DNA of 64,000 bases from Firmicutes bacterium UBA7510. Its GTDB lineage: Bacteria > Bacillota > Clostridia > Tissierellales > Sedimentibacteraceae. Below, one piece after another: positions 10,194 to 18,025 of the stretch. The first letter of the stretch is position 1; the number at the start of each line of letters is the position of its first letter. Under the pieces are notes generated by a model that saw nothing but the letters and a program-made list of their open reading frames with translations, did not search any database and was not told the origin of the DNA. The stretch is from positions 250,676-314,675 of the forward strand of contig DLNM01000035.1 of assembly GCA_002479485.1 (NCBI GenBank), given 5' to 3'. The position numbers were made by a program, and so were the translations under genes.

Positions 10194-10880
10194 TTGAATG
10201 ACGAAAAACAAAGATTAAGAATAATATATGGCGATGAGACTTTGGAAAAACTTAAAAATTCTAAGGTTTTGATTGCCGGACTTGGTGGGGTTGGTAGCTA
10301 CGCTGCTGAAGCTATTACAAGAAGCTTTATTGATAATATAGTATTGATTGATTTCGATGTTTATGATATAACTAATTTAAATCGACAACTGCACTCTACA
10401 CTTGATAAAGTTGGTATGAGCAAAGCTGATAACATACAAAATAATGTATATAAAATTAATAAAAATGCTAAGGTTACAGTCATTAAGGATAAGTTAACTG
10501 ATGAAACTATTCCAAGGTATATAACAAAGGATATTGATTTTGTTATAGATGCAATTGATGATGTGAAAGCTAAGATTAGTTTAATAGAATACTGTTATAA
10601 TAATGGTATAAAAATTATAAGCAGTATGGGAACTGGTAAAAAGGTACATCCTGAAAAGCTTCAAATTTCTGATATCAAGAAAACTTCAGTATGTCCACTT
10701 GCTAAAAAGCTTAGATATGAGCTTAAAAAAAGAAATATAGAAAAGCTTCCTGTAGTTTTTTCTACCGAAGAAATAATTAGAAATAATGAAACAAATACTC
10801 TTGGAAGTACACCATTCGTTCCTGCAACTGCTGGACTTATGCTCGCTTCGTACGTAGTAAATCAAATAGCAAAAGAGTGA
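10194..10880 (+). CDS. tcdA: tRNA threonylcarbamoyladenosine dehydratase TcdA (HesA/MoeB/ThiF family)
   Basis: TcdA uses ATP to convert t6A37 of tRNA into its cyclic form. The Rossmann nucleotide site is VLIAGLGGVGSYAAEAI (about residues 20-36); DFDVYDITNLNRQ binds the adenylate, and the conserved DAIDD and SSMGTGKKVHP blocks follow. The cysteine in KTSVCPLAKKLR corresponds to the family's late cysteine segment. The 228-aa length fits the short Firmicutes form. TTG at 10194 is taken as start because AAGGTG lies 6 bases before it. The 250-bp gap upstream (9974-10184) holds only AT-rich sequence with a possible TATAAT at 10137-10142. Confidence 0.92.
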   Translation: MNDEKQRLRIIYGDETLEKLKNSKVLIAGLGGVGSYAAEAITRSFIDNIVLIDFDVYDITNLNRQLHSTLDKVGMSKADNIQNNVYKINKNAKVTVIKDKLTDETIPRYITKDIDFVIDAIDDVKAKISLIEYCYNNGIKIISSMGTGKKVHPEKLQISDIKKTSVCPLAKKLRYELKKRNIEKLPVVFSTEEIIRNNETNTLGSTPFVPATAGLMLASYVVNQIAKE

Positions 10881-10882
10881 AA

Positions 10883-10930
10883 AGTGTGAAATGAACTTTC
10901 ACACTGTGGAAGAATCAAAAAGGATTCTTC
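10883..10930 (+). repeat. Two hairpins upstream of rseC-like gene (element C)
   Basis: AGTGTGAAA (10883-10891) pairs with TTTCACACT (10897-10905), then GAAGAATC (10909-10916) pairs with GATTCTTC (10923-10930). The 13-mer GATTCTTCATCAA recurs upstream of the lipoprotein gene (minus strand, 57287-57299). The Shine-Dalgarno GGAGAA follows at 10942. Confidence 0.6.
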
Positions 10931-10956
10931 ATCAAATTTATGGAGAATAGATTATT

Positions 10957-11376
10957 ATGAATCAAATTGGTACAGTAAAAAGTATTAATGACAAAACTAC
11001 AGTAGTTTCTGTTAGAAGAACATCTTCATGTGGTGATAATTGTGCAGGTTGTAGTGCTTCATGTAATGTTCCAACAATTGAAATAAAGGCAGATACAATC
11101 CCTAATATTGCAGTGGGTGATGATGTTGAGGTTTTTTCAGAGGATGTAAATGTGTTAAAATACTCATTTGTTTTATATGGGGTTCCACTAGCAATTATGG
11201 TAGCTGTTATATTTTTAATTAGCTTTTTAATTAAAGGTGAAGATGGACAACTTTATGGGGCATTGCTTGGAATTTTGTCGTTAGCGTTATCATTTTTTAT
11301 TTTAAGAAAATATGATAAAATGGAAACATCTAAAAAAAGTTTTAAATATGTAATTTTAAGAAAAATTGATAAATAG
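10957..11376 (+). CDS. SoxR-reducing/RseC-family membrane protein
   Basis: A 139-aa protein of the RseC/MucC family. The N-terminal domain has a cysteine cluster, SSCGDNCAGCSASC (about residues 24-37), typical of the family and a likely iron-sulfur or thiol redox site. Two transmembrane helices follow (about 72-92 and 98-116), then a basic tail. In clostridia such proteins are linked to the Rnf complex or electron-transfer control; no rnf genes occur here, so the role is inferred only from the family. It sits between tcdA and rarA. Confidence 0.85.
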   Translation: MNQIGTVKSINDKTTVVSVRRTSSCGDNCAGCSASCNVPTIEIKADTIPNIAVGDDVEVFSEDVNVLKYSFVLYGVPLAIMVAVIFLISFLIKGEDGQLYGALLGILSLALSFFILRKYDKMETSKKSFKYVILRKIDK

Positions 11377-11385
11377 GATAGTCTT

Positions 11386-12696
11386 ATGAATATTTTTGAA
11401 ATGCAGTATAATCAAGCAATTAAAAACTTAGGACCATTGGCTGAAAGAATGAGACCTGACAGTTTAGACTATTTTGTTGGACAAAAACATATAGTAGGGA
11501 AAGGCAAAATATTAAATCGTGCAATACAAGCAGACAAGCTAACATCTGCGATTTTTTATGGACCTCCTGGTACAGGTAAAACAACTCTTGCTAAGATAAT
11601 TGCAAAAACAACTGATAATAATTTTACAACACTTAATGCAGTTACTAGTGGCATAAAGGATATTAAAGAAAAAATTGATGATGCAATTAACTGTCTTTCT
11701 ATGTACAACAAGCGTACTATACTGTTTGTTGATGAAATTCATAGATTTAATAAAGCCCAACAGGACGCTTTGCTTCCTTATGTTGAAAACGGCACTATAG
11801 TTTTAATTGGTGCAACTACTGAAAATCCTTATTTTGAAGTTAATTCAGCTCTTATTTCAAGATCACTAGTTTTTGAGTTTAAAAAAATAACTGATGATGA
11901 TATTAAAGAGGTTTTATTGAAAGCTATAGCTGATAAAGAAAGAGGCTATGGGAATCTAAATATTCATGTTGAGGATGGTTCTCTTGAACATATTGTCAAT
12001 AACTCAAATGGCGATGTTAGAAAGGCGTTAAGCGCACTTGAGATTGGTATAACTACTACAGAGCCAGACGAAAATAATCTGATAAATTTTACTGTTGATG
12101 TTGCAGAGGAAAGCATACAAAGTAAAAAGGTAAAATATGATAAAAAAGGTGACGAACATTATGACACTATTTCAGCATTCATTAAAAGCTTAAGAGGTTC
12201 AGATCCTGATGCAGCAATATTTTGGTTAGCTAAGATGATAAAGGGTGGAGAAGATCCAAAATTTATAGCTAGAAGAATTATAATAAGCGCTTCTGAGGAT
12301 GTAGGGAATGCGGATCCTAGGGCATTGGAGGTAGCAGTTAATGCCTTTAAGGCCATTGAAATTATAGGTATGCCAGAGGGGAGAATTATATTAGCACAGG
12401 CTGTTGTTTATATAGCATGTGCGCCAAAAAGTAATTCATCATATTTAGCTTTGGATAAGGCTTTAGTAGCTATAGAAAAGTGTTCAAATGAAGTACCTAA
12501 TCATCTAAGAGATGCTAGCTATAAGGGTGCTCAAAGACTTGAACATGGTATAGGCTATAAATATCCTCATGATTATAATAAGTTTTATGTTAAGCAGCAA
12601 TATTTACCTGATGGGGTAAAGGGTAATTTTTATGAGCCAAAGGAATCAGGCTATGAAGCGAGAATGAAAAAGTTTATGGAGTATTTAAACTCGTAG
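11386..12696 (+). CDS. rarA: Replication-associated recombination protein A
   Basis: RarA (MgsA) is a clamp-loader-like AAA+ ATPase acting at stalled forks. Visible motifs are Walker A GPPGTGKTTLAK (about residues 59-70), Walker B LFVDEIHRFNKAQQD, sensor 1 IGATTENPYFEVN with arginine finger SALISRS, and sensor 2 GDVRKALSALE. The C-terminal tetramerisation domain has the family sequences SLRGSDPDAAIFWLAKMIKGGEDP and YKYPHDYN. The 436-aa length is normal. The start is 10 bases after the rseC-like gene, so they are probably co-transcribed. Confidence 0.95.
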   Translation: MNIFEMQYNQAIKNLGPLAERMRPDSLDYFVGQKHIVGKGKILNRAIQADKLTSAIFYGPPGTGKTTLAKIIAKTTDNNFTTLNAVTSGIKDIKEKIDDAINCLSMYNKRTILFVDEIHRFNKAQQDALLPYVENGTIVLIGATTENPYFEVNSALISRSLVFEFKKITDDDIKEVLLKAIADKERGYGNLNIHVEDGSLEHIVNNSNGDVRKALSALEIGITTTEPDENNLINFTVDVAEESIQSKKVKYDKKGDEHYDTISAFIKSLRGSDPDAAIFWLAKMIKGGEDPKFIARRIIISASEDVGNADPRALEVAVNAFKAIEIIGMPEGRIILAQAVVYIACAPKSNSSYLALDKALVAIEKCSNEVPNHLRDASYKGAQRLEHGIGYKYPHDYNKFYVKQQYLPDGVKGNFYEPKESGYEARMKKFMEYLNS

Positions 12697-12738
12697 TTCA
12701 AACGTAGTTTGAAACTATGGCATAAATGGGAGGTTATA

Positions 12739-13245
12739 ATGAAGTATAGTTTAAAAAATACTAAAATAATAGATTCTGATATAATTGAAAAGATATCTGA
12801 ACTAGTTAATATTGAAGAATATAACTTAAAAAAAGAGTATGATATAGATATAGATTTTTATAACGATGATCTTGATAAGGACAAACTTAATACAGATGTA
12901 TCCTACGAGATAAAAAAGCAGCACTATGAGTTTATAAGACATATAAGAAATTATTTCAAAGAAAATGGCATTAAAATTAATGAAGTTAATTTAATTGGTG
13001 CTGTAACCAATATCAAAGTTGGCGAAATAGATTTTGAAGTGTATAAATCAAAGTATCAAGATTTTAGGAGAAATGATATTGTACCTTGCAGAGAAATGTA
13101 TCTATATGAAGATGGTAAAAAAGCTCTGGATATAATGCTTAAAACTAAGCAGATAAGCGAGGAAGAATACGAAAATAACATTGAAATTCTTCAGGAAGAA
13201 TTAAGCATCGCTGAAATTGATGATGAAAGTGGATATATTAATTAG
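12739..13245 (+). CDS. Conserved hypothetical protein
   Basis: Not recognised. The 168-aa product is acidic, lysine- and tyrosine-rich, without signal peptide or membrane helix; it is predicted mixed helix/strand with a helical acidic C-terminus (EEEYENNIEILQEELSIAE). GGAGGT lies 7 bases before the ATG at 12739. A small hairpin overlapping the rarA stop (12694-12717, TAGTTCAAAC against GTTTGAAACTA with one bulge) separates it from rarA. A terminator follows, so it is the last gene of the tcdA-rseC-rarA group. Confidence 0.7.
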   Translation: MKYSLKNTKIIDSDIIEKISELVNIEEYNLKKEYDIDIDFYNDDLDKDKLNTDVSYEIKKQHYEFIRHIRNYFKENGIKINEVNLIGAVTNIKVGEIDFEVYKSKYQDFRRNDIVPCREMYLYEDGKKALDIMLKTKQISEEEYENNIEILQEELSIAEIDDESGYIN

Positions 13246-13246
13246 T

Positions 13247-13299
13247 TAAAGGCACACAGATATGAGCTATAACCATTATAGTAAAACTGTGTGCTTTTT
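13247..13299 (+). terminator. Intrinsic terminator
   Basis: AAAGGCACACAG pairs with CTGTGTGCTTTTT around a long AT-rich loop. Confidence 0.8.
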
Positions 13300-13343
13300 A
13301 ATTTCACTTTTTTTTATACTTTCTTTAAGATACTTAAAATTTA

Positions 13344-14213
13344 TTAGATTTTTATTAATTCATAATATGGGAGAGTAATTACTTCTTCAAATCCTAAACT
13401 TTTTGCTAATAAATATGAACCTGTGTTTTCTAATCTACATGCCCATATAGGAGAATAGTTATTTTTTTTACAGTAAGAAAGTAATTCCTGGCATACATGC
13501 TTTGCAAAGCCCATGTTTCTGTATTTTTCTGATGTTTCTACGCCTATTTCTAGTACGTTGTCAAACTTACATGATGAAAATGCTATGGATACAATATCAT
13601 CACCATTCATTAGTGCGTATCCTATTCCTTCCGATAAAAAAAGCTCTTTTGATTTCCAGAAAAATTTTGGAATTACACTTCCTTCTATCCTATCGTAAAT
13701 TTCAGAATCTATTAATTTTATTTCATATTCTGATTTAGAAAATATAGCTTTATCAATATCCTTATAAATAAAGTTAACTCTTCCCCATTGAATTATATGA
13801 TTTTCTCTATATTTTTCTGTTAAAATGTCTGCTTCAGATTTCGAATTATTATCTAATAGTTTAGAATAATTAATTATTTTATCATTTAATAACTCTTTTA
13901 ATTTATCATTCCATTTTTCTGGATAAACCTGTAACCACTCATAATTGCTTCTATCCTTATTTTCATTTAATAAATATTTTTTTAGCTCTAAATTAAACTC
14001 TAAATTTTCAGTATCTCCAAATAAAAGTGACATACCATATTCGTGAGCAATAAAAATAGATTTAGGTTTGTTAATATTATCAACAAACACCTTTCCAAAA
14101 ACCTTTGATTCTAATACAGCTCTTGCAAATAAGGTATTGAAAGGTACGCTTTTTAATTGTATTAAGATTTTTTCGTATTGATTTTTATTTAATAGTATCA
14201 TTCCATCATTCAT
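13344..14213 (-). CDS. GNAT-family N-acetyltransferase
   Basis: A 289-aa protein with a diverged N-terminal half and a C-terminal GNAT domain (about residues 170-285). The acetyl-CoA-binding motif A reads LEIGVETSEKYRNMGFAKHVC, with the R/Q-x-x-G-x-A pattern as RNMGFA; the C-terminal motif is NTGSYLLAKSLGFEEV. This two-part layout matches the Firmicutes GNAT_acetyltran group (PF12746-like), substrate unknown. ATG at 14213 is preferred over 14228 because GGAGGT lies 7 bases upstream of it. It is divergent from a MocR-type regulator, a common arrangement in which the regulator may control it. Confidence 0.82.
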   Translation of the reverse strand: MNDGMILLNKNQYEKILIQLKSVPFNTLFARAVLESKVFGKVFVDNINKPKSIFIAHEYGMSLLFGDTENLEFNLELKKYLLNENKDRSNYEWLQVYPEKWNDKLKELLNDKIINYSKLLDNNSKSEADILTEKYRENHIIQWGRVNFIYKDIDKAIFSKSEYEIKLIDSEIYDRIEGSVIPKFFWKSKELFLSEGIGYALMNGDDIVSIAFSSCKFDNVLEIGVETSEKYRNMGFAKHVCQELLSYCKKNNYSPIWACRLENTGSYLLAKSLGFEEVITLPYYELIKI

Positions 14214-14262
14214 TATAATGACCTCCATAAATTCATAAAATTTGTATTGCTTTATTTATATA

Positions 14263-14330
14263 TTAGTTTATACTAAAATATATAATAGTACAAATATAAT
14301 AAAATCAATCTGTACTATTACAGATTAGTA
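14263..14330. promoter_or_regulatory. Divergent operator region with inverted repeats
   Basis: Between the GNAT and MocR genes TAGTACA (14286-14292) and TGTACTA (14311-14317) form a perfect inverted repeat with an 18-bp spacer, and a second palindrome TTAGT-TTAT-ACTAA starts near 14264. MocR/PdxR proteins usually bind such sites in the gap beside their own gene. Confidence 0.5.
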
Positions 14331-14352
14331 TAAATAGGGGTTTATAATTGAA

Positions 14353-15708
14353 ATGACTAAAATTCAATTGGTTAGAAAATATATTTTAGAAGAAGTAAAT
14401 GAAGGTAGAATAGCAAAGGGTCAACGACTTCCAAGTTGCCGAGAGGTGGCGGCTTTACTTAATGTAAATAAAATTACAGTTAATAAAGCTTATGCGCAGC
14501 TGGAAGAAGAACATGAGGTATATAGTATTCCACGAGGGGGCTTCTATTTAGTAGATTATAGGGATAAATCATCTGTTGTAAAAAAACAAATTGATTTTTC
14601 GGTTGTAAAACCAGACGAAAAGTTGATTCCTTATAGAGAGTTTACTCATGTTATCAATAAAGCTGTTGATATATATAAAAGCAATTTGTTTGTATATGAA
14701 CAAAATCTTGAAACATCTAATTTAAAAACAACTTTAAAATTATATTTGGAGAGAGAAGGTATCTATACAAGCTCAGAAAATATCATTATAACAAATGGAG
14801 CACAACAAGGGATCGATCTAGTTCTTCAAGCTGTTTTTCATAATAATAACAGAAAGTTGCTAGTTGAAGTACCATCATATAATCTAGTTTTAAAATTAGC
14901 AAAATATTTAGGTATTGAAATGGTGGGCATCGAAAGGAGAAAAGATGGATATGATTTTGAAAAAATGGAAGAAATATTAAAAAATGACGATATTGAAGCT
15001 TTTTATGTTATACCAAGACATCATAATCCAACTGGATACTCTTTAGCTGAAAGTGAAAAGAAAAAAATAGTTGAATTATGCAATAAATATAATGTACTAA
15101 TCATTGAAGACGATTATCTTTCAGAATTAGGTGACAAGAAGACTGCAATGCCGATTTATTATTATGATACAAGTAGACGTACTGTGTATGTTAAAAGCTT
15201 TTCAAAAACTTTTATGCCTGGTCTTAGAATTGGAGCTATTATACTTCCAAAATGTTTAGTTAATGAAATAGCAGCGCTTAAATATCTAAGTGATTTAAAT
15301 ACTTCAAAACTTCCGCAAGTAGCACTTGATTTGTTTATAAAATCAGGAATGTATGAAAAACATATAAAGAAGGTAAGAAAATCATATGAAGATAAGCTAA
15401 AAAAGGCAAGAGAAATATTTAAGTCACTTAGCCCACAAGAGCTTATATGGCATGTACCAAATAATGGTATATTTATGTGGCTGGTATTGCCGGAATATGT
15501 TAAGGCTTCTATACTATCGCAAGAACTTAAAACTAAAGGAATAATTATTGACTCAGATAATCGATTTTCTTTAAATGATATAATGGAAATAGAAAACTAT
15601 CCAAACTATCATAATTGTGTTAGGTTATGCATATCTGGTGTTGCATATGAAGATATTAGAGCTATAGAAACAATTATTTCAACAATAAAAAGCTTTGAAG
15701 TTAAATAA
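14353..15708 (+). CDS. MocR/PdxR-type GntR regulator with aminotransferase-like domain
   Basis: A 451-aa fusion. Residues 1-70 form a GntR winged helix (RLPSCREVAALLNVNKITVNKAY); residues about 110-450 form a fold-type I aminotransferase domain with NPTGYS, the DDYLSE aspartate segment, and the PLP lysine in VKSFSKTFMPGLRIGAI. Such proteins sense PLP or an amino compound and regulate a neighbouring gene. Whether it regulates vitamin B6 synthesis or the divergent acetyltransferase is unknown; no pdxS/T genes are present, which favours the latter. ATG at 14353 follows AGGGG by 12 bases. Confidence 0.9.
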   Translation: MTKIQLVRKYILEEVNEGRIAKGQRLPSCREVAALLNVNKITVNKAYAQLEEEHEVYSIPRGGFYLVDYRDKSSVVKKQIDFSVVKPDEKLIPYREFTHVINKAVDIYKSNLFVYEQNLETSNLKTTLKLYLEREGIYTSSENIIITNGAQQGIDLVLQAVFHNNNRKLLVEVPSYNLVLKLAKYLGIEMVGIERRKDGYDFEKMEEILKNDDIEAFYVIPRHHNPTGYSLAESEKKKIVELCNKYNVLIIEDDYLSELGDKKTAMPIYYYDTSRRTVYVKSFSKTFMPGLRIGAIILPKCLVNEIAALKYLSDLNTSKLPQVALDLFIKSGMYEKHIKKVRKSYEDKLKKAREIFKSLSPQELIWHVPNNGIFMWLVLPEYVKASILSQELKTKGIIIDSDNRFSLNDIMEIENYPNYHNCVRLCISGVAYEDIRAIETIISTIKSFEVK

Positions 15709-15725
15709 TTAGCTATTAAATAAAA

Positions 15726-15760
15726 TAGCACGCAGATAACATAATCTGTGTGCCATTTTT
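15726..15760. terminator. Bidirectional terminator
   Basis: GCACGCAGAT pairs with ATCTGTGTGC around AACATA; an A-rich side and a T run face both convergent genes. Confidence 0.8.
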
Positions 15761-15771
15761 AATTTGATTAT

Positions 15772-17046
15772 TTACACTGTGGTAGCAGTTAAAAGAAGCC
15801 TCATATTGTCCTCATAAATTCGTGGTAATTGAGTAATTGGCAGAGGGTTTTTGCCTTTTCCTGTTTCAACTGTATAACCTGGTTTTCTAAAGTCTTGGAT
15901 AAACCAATCCTTAAAGCCAGCGTATGATGCAACTCCTGCTGCTGTATCTAAATAATATCCGCTAGCTTTAGCGAGCTTTTCACCTATTTGTCTATCTCTT
16001 TCTGTTGCTAAATCCATGAAATTCCAATATATAACTTCACCCTGTGTATGGTAAGCTATAGCAAGATAGAAATCTTCATTTAGAGTTAAATTTCTTAAAG
16101 CTTGAGTTTCTGGCTCTGAGAATGGAAACGGTCCTGAGTATCTCGTTGGACCAGGTCCTGTGATACCCATTGCTTCTCCAGCTTTCTTTGATAGCTCCCA
16201 AGCAGCGTCATAATTATGGTTTAGGTCTACGCCTCTAATATTTGCTTGCCATACCTCGCCAAATGGTTTACCAGTGTTATTCCATCTTATTAAATCATTA
16301 TAATATGGATTATTTAGCTGAAGTCCTTCATTTACTAAATCAACACCGTCTGGATTTACCATAGGTACAATATAAAAAGTATGAGTAGTAAATATGCTTC
16401 TAATATCAAATCCGTCGATATCTTCTCCATTTATAAAAGCTCTAGACATACTCTCGATAAATTTCATAATAAATACGCTGTTTATCCATTCTAATGCATG
16501 ATGAGATGCATTTACATGTAGTTTTCTAGGACCATTTCCAAATTTAATTAAATATAATTCCTTGCCAAGAACACTTTGACCAATAGAGCTAACTTCTAAA
16601 AATTGATATCTTTGCAAAAGCCCCATAATATTTAATCTCATCATGTTATATGTATACTTTGCATCCTCTGTTACTACATTGTAATTAAAGGGCACTGTTA
16701 TTACAGTTCCAGGTATTAAATTATTTGGATTAAGTCCCGGGTTTGCTGATAGTATAAGATTGATAGTTGAATTATATCTATTAGCTATGTTATATAAAGT
16801 ATCACCGGGTTCAATTCGGTAGAAAGTAAAACCTAATATATACTTTTCTAAAGCTTTATAAGTAACAGGGCCAACCATACCATCAACTGCTAAACCATTT
16901 TGTCTTTGAAAATTTCTTATTGCATCTTCTGTTTCTTGTCCATATAAACCATCTATTTTTCCTTTGTAGTAACCAAGCTTCTTTAAAATAGATTGAATTT
17001 CCATTACTTGTGTACTGTTTGTACCGTTTTGTAAAAAAAATATCAT
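15772..17046 (-). CDS. M14 peptidase with peptidoglycan-binding and LysM domains (gamma-D-glutamyl-diamino acid endopeptidase I-like)
   Basis: A 424-aa wall enzyme. Order: PG_binding_1 domain (about residues 8-66, with GYYKGKIDGLYG and VGPVTYKAL), LysM (about 75-119, EPGDTLYNIANRYN), then an M14 zinc carboxypeptidase domain. Zinc ligands are His183 and Glu186 in HALEW plus the later histidine in AIAYHTQGE; the catalytic glutamate is in TVETGKGK, and VDLNHNYDAAW is the substrate segment. The architecture is that of endopeptidase I of Bacillus, which cuts gamma-D-Glu-mDAP bonds in spore peptidoglycan. No signal peptide is seen, as in that enzyme. AGAGGTGA precedes the ATG. Confidence 0.88.
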   Translation of the reverse strand: MIFFLQNGTNSTQVMEIQSILKKLGYYKGKIDGLYGQETEDAIRNFQRQNGLAVDGMVGPVTYKALEKYILGFTFYRIEPGDTLYNIANRYNSTINLILSANPGLNPNNLIPGTVITVPFNYNVVTEDAKYTYNMMRLNIMGLLQRYQFLEVSSIGQSVLGKELYLIKFGNGPRKLHVNASHHALEWINSVFIMKFIESMSRAFINGEDIDGFDIRSIFTTHTFYIVPMVNPDGVDLVNEGLQLNNPYYNDLIRWNNTGKPFGEVWQANIRGVDLNHNYDAAWELSKKAGEAMGITGPGPTRYSGPFPFSEPETQALRNLTLNEDFYLAIAYHTQGEVIYWNFMDLATERDRQIGEKLAKASGYYLDTAAGVASYAGFKDWFIQDFRKPGYTVETGKGKNPLPITQLPRIYEDNMRLLLTATTV

Positions 17047-17111
17047 ATTTCACCTCTTATATTGTAACAAATTGTCATTATTTTAATAATTTAAAGTAAA
17101 GGAGGAGTACT

Positions 17112-17372
17112 ATGGAGCATTATGTTATAACTTTTAGATTTGGTAATTACACCATGGCTGCTTATAGCAGACTTCAAAGTTTGAATATTAAAAACATTAA
17201 ATTAGCATCTGTACCATTTGCGATAAAAACAGAATGTGATCTTTGTATTATTGTTTATGATTATGATACATTGATTACCGTTTTAAATGAGTCTGTTAAA
17301 TATCCAATAGATAACGTTTATGAGGTGTCAAGAAATAACGGTTCATTTGTTTATAGGTTAATTCAAATTTAG
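17112..17372 (+). CDS. DUF3343 (putative Se/S carrier-like) protein
   Basis: A small 86-aa protein matching the DUF3343 layout: an N-terminal strand-helix (ITFRFGNYTMAAYSRLQ), a central KLASVPFAIKTECDLCI where families carry a conserved cysteine, and a C-terminal helix. DUF3343 proteins often lie beside cysteine desulfurases or selenium genes and are proposed to carry persulfide or selenium. Here the gene lies just upstream of iscR-iscS-iscU but is separated from them by their own promoter, so the link is by location only. AAAGGAGGAG precedes the ATG. Confidence 0.7.
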   Translation: MEHYVITFRFGNYTMAAYSRLQSLNIKNIKLASVPFAIKTECDLCIIVYDYDTLITVLNESVKYPIDNVYEVSRNNGSFVYRLIQI

Positions 17373-17509
17373 CATTATACTTATCTCATTTGAGATTAGT
17401 ATTTGTTGCTCTTTTTTTAATTTATATGTAATAGAAAATAAAATATTAAAATGTTTTTTTTAAATGTCAAAATTTTTTAAAAACATTTTAATTTTTTTTC
17501 AAATCAATG

Positions 17510-17550
17510 TTGACAAAATTAGTCGGGTATTATATAATAAACCCGACTAA
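17510..17550 (+). promoter_or_regulatory. iscR promoter with overlapping IscR-type palindrome
   Basis: TTGACA (17510-17515) and TATAAT (17533-17538) have ideal 17-bp spacing. TTAGTCGGGT (17519-17528) and ACCCGACTAA (17541-17550) form a perfect 10-bp inverted repeat around the -10 box. The GACTA/TAGTC halves resemble IscR/Rrf2 type sites, so repression by the [2Fe-2S] regulator encoded 45 bases downstream is likely. Confidence 0.85.
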
Positions 17551-17595
17551 ATAAGTTGGGATTAATTTTTAAAAAAATAAAAGGAGGCTGTTATA

Positions 17596-18021
17596 ATGAT
17601 TTTATCAACAAAAGGTAGATATGGTTTAAAGGCTGTATTCGAACTGTCTTTAACATATGGCGATGGTCCAATACCGCTAAAAAGAATTTCTGATAAGTAT
17701 AGTATTTCTGAAAATTATTTAGAGCAGCTGTTTGGAAAGCTTAAGAAAGCTGGATATATTAAATCAACAAGAGGAGCGCAAGGTGGATACAGTTTAGCAA
17801 TGGAGCCTAAAAATATAACAGTTGGAATGATACTTAGAACACTTGAAGGTGAAATTACAGCGTCAGATTGTATTAATAAAGAGGTTTGTTCAAGAGAATC
17901 AATTTGTGCAACAAGAGTAATATGGGAAAAAATCGAAATGAGTATAAACAATGTTATAGATAACATAACATTATTAGATATGATAAATGAACATAACAAA
18001 ATTACAATGGAGGAAAAGTAA
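17596..18021 (+). CDS. iscR: Rrf2-family iron-sulfur cluster regulator IscR
   Basis: A 141-aa Rrf2 repressor that should read out Fe-S cluster supply and control the isc genes and itself. The winged helix is at about residues 5-70 (GRYGLKAVFELSL, ISENYLEQLFGKLKKAGYI, STRGAQGGY). Three cysteines in SDCINKEVCSRESICATR (about residues 95-112) match the [2Fe-2S] ligands of IscR-type members. The start has AAGGAGG in front. The stop at 18021 is 4 bases from iscS, and the iscS ribosome site GGAGG lies inside the end of iscR, suggesting coupled translation. Confidence 0.93.
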   Translation: MILSTKGRYGLKAVFELSLTYGDGPIPLKRISDKYSISENYLEQLFGKLKKAGYIKSTRGAQGGYSLAMEPKNITVGMILRTLEGEITASDCINKEVCSRESICATRVIWEKIEMSINNVIDNITLLDMINEHNKITMEEK

Positions 18022-18025
18022 TTAT

